Of a stretch of DNA of 64,000 bases, positions 59,805 through 64,000 are shown piece by piece. The DNA comes from Bacteroidales bacterium. Lineage in GTDB: Bacteria; Bacteroidota; Bacteroidia; Bacteroidales; UBA932. The stretch's first letter is position 1, and each line of letters begins with the position of its first letter. The translations under genes were made by a program, and so were the position numbers. The stretch covers positions 1 through 64,000 of the forward strand of contig WOYW01000010.1 of NCBI GenBank assembly GCA_011620605.1, in the 5' to 3' direction. Under the pieces are notes generated by a model, which did no database searches, had not been told where the DNA came from, and saw only the letters and a program-made list of their open reading frames with translations.

Positions 59805-61199
59805 TTAATATCTGTAGTAGTCCGGTTTGTAAGGACCTTCAACGGAAAATCCTATGTATTCGGCTTGTTTTTGTGTCATTCGTGTAAGTTTGACGCCAAG
59901 GTAATCCAGGTGAAGACGTGCCACTTCTTCGTCCAGCTTTTTGGGTAGTTGATATACTCCCAGTTCGTGCTGAGTGTTCCAGAGACTTATTTGTGCCAGA
60001 ACCTGGTTGGAGAAAGAATTACTCATCACGAATGATGAATGTCCGGTGGCACATCCCAGATTTACCAGTCGTCCTTCAGCCAGGAGAATGATGGAATGAC
60101 CGTCGGGGAAAGTAAATTTGTCCACCTGGGGCTTAATATTGTCCTTTTTTATGCCCGGGTAATTCAGAAGGGCATCTACCTGTATTTCATTGTCAAAGTG
60201 ACCAATGTTGCAGACTATGCAATGATCTCTCATTTTTTCCATATGTTCCAGGCAGATCACATCGCAGTTTCCGGTAGCAGTTACAAAGATCCTGGCTTCT
60301 TTCAGGCAATCTTCCAGGGTTCGTACTTCAAAGCCCTCAATGGATGCCTGAAGTGCACAGATGGGGTCAATTTCTGTGACCAGAACCCGGGCTCCGTATG
60401 AGCGCAGACTCCGGGCACATCCTTTACCTACATCCCCGTACCCGCAAACTACCACCACTTTTCCGGCTATCATTACATCAGTTGCCCGTTTTATGCCGTC
60501 GGCAAGTGATTCGTGGCATCCGTAGAGGTTGTCGAATTTTGATTTGGTAACGGAATCATTGACATTAATTGCCGGAAAAAGAAGTTCTCCTTTGTCAAAC
60601 ATTTGGTATAACCTGTGAACTCCGGTTGTTGTTTCTTCACTGACCCCTTTCATGCCTTCTGCCATACGAGTCCACATACCGGGTCTTTCTTTGAGCGTTT
60701 TGCGTAATAGTGCTGCAATTACTTTTTCTTCTGTTCTTCCGTTCATGTCATCAAGTGTGAAACTGTCTTTTTCTGCCAATACGCCTTTATGTACCAATAG
60801 TGTGGCATCACCGCCATCATCTACTATCATATGAGGGCCTGGTGCGTTGGGAAACGACAATGCCTGCAGGGTACTCCACCAGTATTCCTCCAACGTTTCA
60901 CCTTTCCATGCAAATACAGGAGTACCTGCTTCTACAATAGCAGCTGCTGCATGATCCTGTGTTGAAAAAATATTACAGGAAGCCCACCTTACGTCTGCTC
61001 CGAGCACTTTTAATGTTTCAATAAGGACGGCTGTTTGAACGGTCATATGGAGACTTCCGGTGATCCGTGCTCCCTGCAGGGGCTTCCGGTCACCGTACCG
61101 CTTACGAAGGGCCATAAGTCCGGGCATTTCCCGCTCGGCCAGCTCAATTTCCTTCCTTCCGAATGCAGCAAGTCCGGGATCTTTAATTTTGTAGTCCAT
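59805..61199 (-). CDS. ahcY: Adenosylhomocysteinase
   Basis: [71 protein letters not shown]. Start set to MDYKIKDPG. Confidence 0.98.
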   Translation of the reverse strand: MDYKIKDPGLAAFGRKEIELAEREMPGLMALRKRYGDRKPLQGARITGSLHMTVQTAVLIETLKVLGADVRWASCNIFSTQDHAAAAIVEAGTPVFAWKGETLEEYWWSTLQALSFPNAPGPHMIVDDGGDATLLVHKGVLAEKDSFTLDDMNGRTEEKVIAALLRKTLKERPGMWTRMAEGMKGVSEETTTGVHRLYQMFDKGELLFPAINVNDSVTKSKFDNLYGCHESLADGIKRATDVMIAGKVVVVCGYGDVGKGCARSLRSYGARVLVTEIDPICALQASIEGFEVRTLEDCLKEARIFVTATGNCDVICLEHMEKMRDHCIVCNIGHFDNEIQVDALLNYPGIKKDNIKPQVDKFTFPDGHSIILLAEGRLVNLGCATGHSSFVMSNSFSNQVLAQISLWNTQHELGVYQLPKKLDEEVARLHLDYLGVKLTRMTQKQAEYIGFSVEGPYKPDYYRY

Positions 61200-61211
61200 C
61201 TCTTTTTTTTG

Positions 61212-61219
61212 CAAAGGTA
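61212..61219 (-). promoter_or_regulatory. -7 element (TACCTTTG) of ahcY
   Basis: Minus-strand match 12 nt before the ATG. Confidence 0.55.
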
Positions 61220-61240
61220 AGCAAAAAACGAAATCAGGTC

Positions 61241-62023
61241 TTAAAACCGTAATGTTTCCTTTAGCGTTTTGTATCCTGTAGCGCTTATCCGGATGGATTC
61301 CCCATTTGTTAGAATAATATATTGTTGTTCTCCGTAACGTTCAATACGGCTAATCCTGGAAACGTTTACAATAAATGAGCGATGGATCCGGACAAACTGC
61401 ATGGGAGAAAGCGTTTCCTGAAGATGTTTCATGGTCTCTTCTTTAAGCCATTTTCCTTCTTTGGTTACAAGAGAAACGTAATCTCCGTCGGCTTGTATGA
61501 ACAGGAGATCTTCGGTGGGAATAACCTTTATTCCGTTGCCTGATCTTACCAGAATCTTATCGGGATATTCACGCACTGGTTGTGCATGTGAAATTGGATG
61601 TGGTTCTGGTGAAACAGTTTGCCCCTGTGTTTTTTGCGTTCTTTTCCACATCAAAAAAATAACACAAAGCAAAATAGTTATAAAAATACGCAGAGGAATG
61701 GTCTGTGAATAGAGTAAGAACTGTTCCTGAGAAAGGTAAAAGTACATAAACAATACCGGCAAACCGCCAACACCGGAGCAAAAAATCACACTTTGCACAT
61801 ACACCGGCATACCATACGAGTGCATTTTTAAGGTGAAAAAACCAATAAAAGTAAAGCAACAAGCCAGGACAAAAGCATCGGTAAGAAGGTCAGGCCAGGT
61901 GAAGGCCACAATGGATCCGGCCAGATAAGCAACTATGAACGAGGTCACAACGACCACGCTCACGTATACTGCCAGTCTGTATTTACCTGATTTCTCCACC
62001 TCCAAAGACACATTCTGCTTCAA
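61241..62023 (-). CDS. Membrane-anchored LytTR-domain transcriptional regulator
   Basis: Four TM-like segments, then [91 protein letters not shown]. Confidence 0.9.
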   Translation of the reverse strand: MKQNVSLEVEKSGKYRLAVYVSVVVVTSFIVAYLAGSIVAFTWPDLLTDAFVLACCFTFIGFFTLKMHSYGMPVYVQSVIFCSGVGGLPVLFMYFYLSQEQFLLYSQTIPLRIFITILLCVIFLMWKRTQKTQGQTVSPEPHPISHAQPVREYPDKILVRSGNGIKVIPTEDLLFIQADGDYVSLVTKEGKWLKEETMKHLQETLSPMQFVRIHRSFIVNVSRISRIERYGEQQYIILTNGESIRISATGYKTLKETLRF

Positions 62024-62777
62024 TGATCAATCTGGCACTGTTGTCAACACCTGAAACTACAGGACGTTTATCCTTAAATGAACCAAAAACATTTTCGGAT
62101 CTGATCTCTACATTCCATTCCGGAGGTATGTGTAAAGTAGTTCCTCCGAATACTGAAGAGATCTTCAAAAAAGAGACGCCTTCCTGTAAAGTCGTTTTTC
62201 TAAGATCCAGCGTGACACCTCCGAAAACACTTTCAATGGATCCGCCCCTGAATTCAGGCTCCAGAAATACATTGTCGGCTCCGCTAAAGACCATGGAATA
62301 GTTGACATAACCGTTGTCAAACCGGGTGTATTCTCCGGCATGGGTCCGGTGGAGATGATGCCTGAAAGGAGGTTCGGAAAGACCGCCTTTTCTGGATCTT
62401 GTAAAGATCAGGATACCCACTGCAACCAGGGCCAGAGGCCACAGGTTTCCCCAATTGAACCTGGCAAACCATTCCATTCCCGGAAAAAGATCCAAAGCTC
62501 CGATCCGGGGCAACAGGAAAACGGTTCCAATTATAAGTAATATTACACCCTGTGTGCTCTGTTTTCGTGCAAAAGAAATAATCCCGATCACAATGAGAAG
62601 CATCTGCCAGGAAAGCAGAATGCGGCGAACTCCGTATGGGATCCACCCCGCATTGGAAAAGATCAGAATGATGCCTACGCAGACGAACACCAATCCAATA
62701 AAAACACCTCCGGAAGCATGGTTCCGGCGTTCCGGTTTTCTCTGAACTTCATGTTCCTGGTTGTCTAAGATTTCCAT
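61983..62777 (-). CDS. LiaF/DUF5668-like membrane protein
   Basis: GVFIGLVFVCVGIILIFSNAGWI, RILLSWQMLLIVIGII, LWPLALVAVGILIFTRSR, C-terminal beta-repeat SVFGGVTLDLRKTTLQEGVSFLKISSVFGGTTLHIPPEWNVEIRSENVFGS. Confidence 0.85.
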   Translation of the reverse strand: MEILDNQEHEVQRKPERRNHASGGVFIGLVFVCVGIILIFSNAGWIPYGVRRILLSWQMLLIVIGIISFARKQSTQGVILLIIGTVFLLPRIGALDLFPGMEWFARFNWGNLWPLALVAVGILIFTRSRKGGLSEPPFRHHLHRTHAGEYTRFDNGYVNYSMVFSGADNVFLEPEFRGGSIESVFGGVTLDLRKTTLQEGVSFLKISSVFGGTTLHIPPEWNVEIRSENVFGSFKDKRPVVSGVDNSARLIIEAECVFGGGEIR

Positions 62778-62893
62778 AATTTCAAAAATTCAAATAATTA
62801 GATATGCCGCAAAAGTAATGGCAGATCCCTCTCAATACAATAGGACATCGGCGAGCGCAGGGAATAAACCCGATGAATAAATGGCCGGGCTCG

Positions 62894-64000
62894 TTAAAAT
62901 GAGATTCCCATAGCTTCACAGATCTTTTTGGGAATGTCCGTGTTGTCCATTCGTCCCATGAAAAGATGACTGTTGACTCCCATGGCATAAACAGGTACGG
63001 GTATTCCGGTATGGGCTAAAGTCGTCCAGCCGATCCTGGCTCTGCGGTTTATATCCCTGACCATTTCCGCGGTTTTGTAGTCGCGGGATTGTCTCAGCTT
63101 ATCTTTGGATGCGGTTTGTTCATCCAGCTGATCAAAATGCATAACATATTGGCTTTCCCATCCGAGTGACATGCCACCGGTTTCATGATCTGCGGTAACT
63201 ATTATCAGAGTTTCTTTTGGATGTTTCACGGCAAAATCGATGGCAACCTCTACGGCCTGGTGCAGGTCCAGGGTTTCCAGAATAGATGCTTTTCCGTCAT
63301 TGGAATGACATGCCCAGTCAATAAGTCCACTCTCGCTCATCAGGAAAAACCCTTTTTCGTTATCCAGGAATTCAACTGCAGCCCTTATGATATCGCTGTG
63401 GGTCATATCACCTTCCTGACGGTCAATGGCATAAGGGAGGGATCCCAGATAATCTCTTCCCTTATCCTGCAATAAAACAATCTTATTTGAATCCTTCATT
63501 GTATCAAAATCATCCATGCCGTAAGCAATGGTGTAACCGGCTTCTTCTATAAGTTTGATCACAGATGTCTGGTCTTTTTCACTTCCTTCGGGTTGAAGAA
63601 AGCCCCCACCGCCGAAAAAGTCAAAACCGGTCTCGGGTAACTGGGTTGCTATGGTATAATAATCATTTCTTGAAACTGCATTGGCATAAAAAGCACCTGG
63701 AGTTGCGTGATCCAAAGTTACGGTTGATGATACCCCTACTTTGTAGCCGGCTTCTTTGATTTTGTAAGTAATGGCTTTAAGTGCGGCAGAATCGGGAGTA
63801 ATACCCAGCATGCCGTTGTTGGTCTTTGTTCCCGTAGCCAGAGCCGTTCCGGCAGCCGAAGAACAGGTAATAATATTACTGGCGCTGTATGTTGTTATGG
63901 TACCCAATACGGGAAATTGAGTGAAATTCAATGCCTGTAACCCGATCTCTCCTTCTTTGTCTGCCCTGTATGCTTCAGTTGCAGCAACCTGTGCAAGTCC
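62894..64000 (-). CDS. Alkaline phosphatase, partial (5' end beyond window)
   Basis: Reading frame is open through 64000 (GLAQVAATEAYRADKEGEIGLQALNF...). TCSSAAGTALATGTKTNNGMLG, TADHETGGMSLGW. Confidence 0.92.
   Translation of the reverse strand, partial: GLAQVAATEAYRADKEGEIGLQALNFTQFPVLGTITTYSASNIITCSSAAGTALATGTKTNNGMLGITPDSAALKAITYKIKEAGYKVGVSSTVTLDHATPGAFYANAVSRNDYYTIATQLPETGFDFFGGGGFLQPEGSEKDQTSVIKLIEEAGYTIAYGMDDFDTMKDSNKIVLLQDKGRDYLGSLPYAIDRQEGDMTHSDIIRAAVEFLDNEKGFFLMSESGLIDWACHSNDGKASILETLDLHQAVEVAIDFAVKHPKETLIIVTADHETGGMSLGWESQYVMHFDQLDEQTASKDKLRQSRDYKTAEMVRDINRRARIGWTTLAHTGIPVPVYAMGVNSHLFMGRMDNTDIPKKICEAMGISF

Overview
The window is a dense housekeeping segment of a Bacteroidota (probably Bacteroidales) chromosome. 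Support for that assignment: the 16S 3' end, TAnnTTTG-type -7 promoter elements, no obvious Shine-Dalgarno sites, HU/SPOR/TonB proteins, and a sulfatase-anSME pair. It opens with the 3' end of a 16S rRNA followed by tRNA-Ile(GAT) and tRNA-Ala(TGC). A strong hairpin/T-tract then ends the unit, with no 23S or 5S behind it. The rest is mostly core genes: metG-dnaG-trpS, aroA-aroC, recA/rlmN/recX, prfB with a programmed +1 frameshift, an AddA/RecB-like helicase, gcvT, leuS, trkA, folE, cca, holA, alr, tdk, split 5'-nucleotidase, rsmI, udk, asnS, ahcY and a partial alkaline phosphatase. I found no CRISPR array, prophage, IS element or biosynthetic cluster. The items most worth a second look are: (1) the apparently truncated rRNA operon; (2) a 39-bp palindrome over the -33 region of an orphan AAA/STAND-like ATPase gene; (3) an unannotated 57-aa amphipathic small protein with its own promoter and terminator; (4) phoH overlapped at both ends (131 bp same strand, 144 bp antisense in codon register); (5) a tandem ApbE pair in which one copy has lost catalytic motifs; (6) several genes whose -7 element lies 4-5 nt from the start codon, predicting leaderless mRNAs; (7) a truncated, chimeric ABC ATPase; (8) an M28 peptidase-TonB_C fusion.
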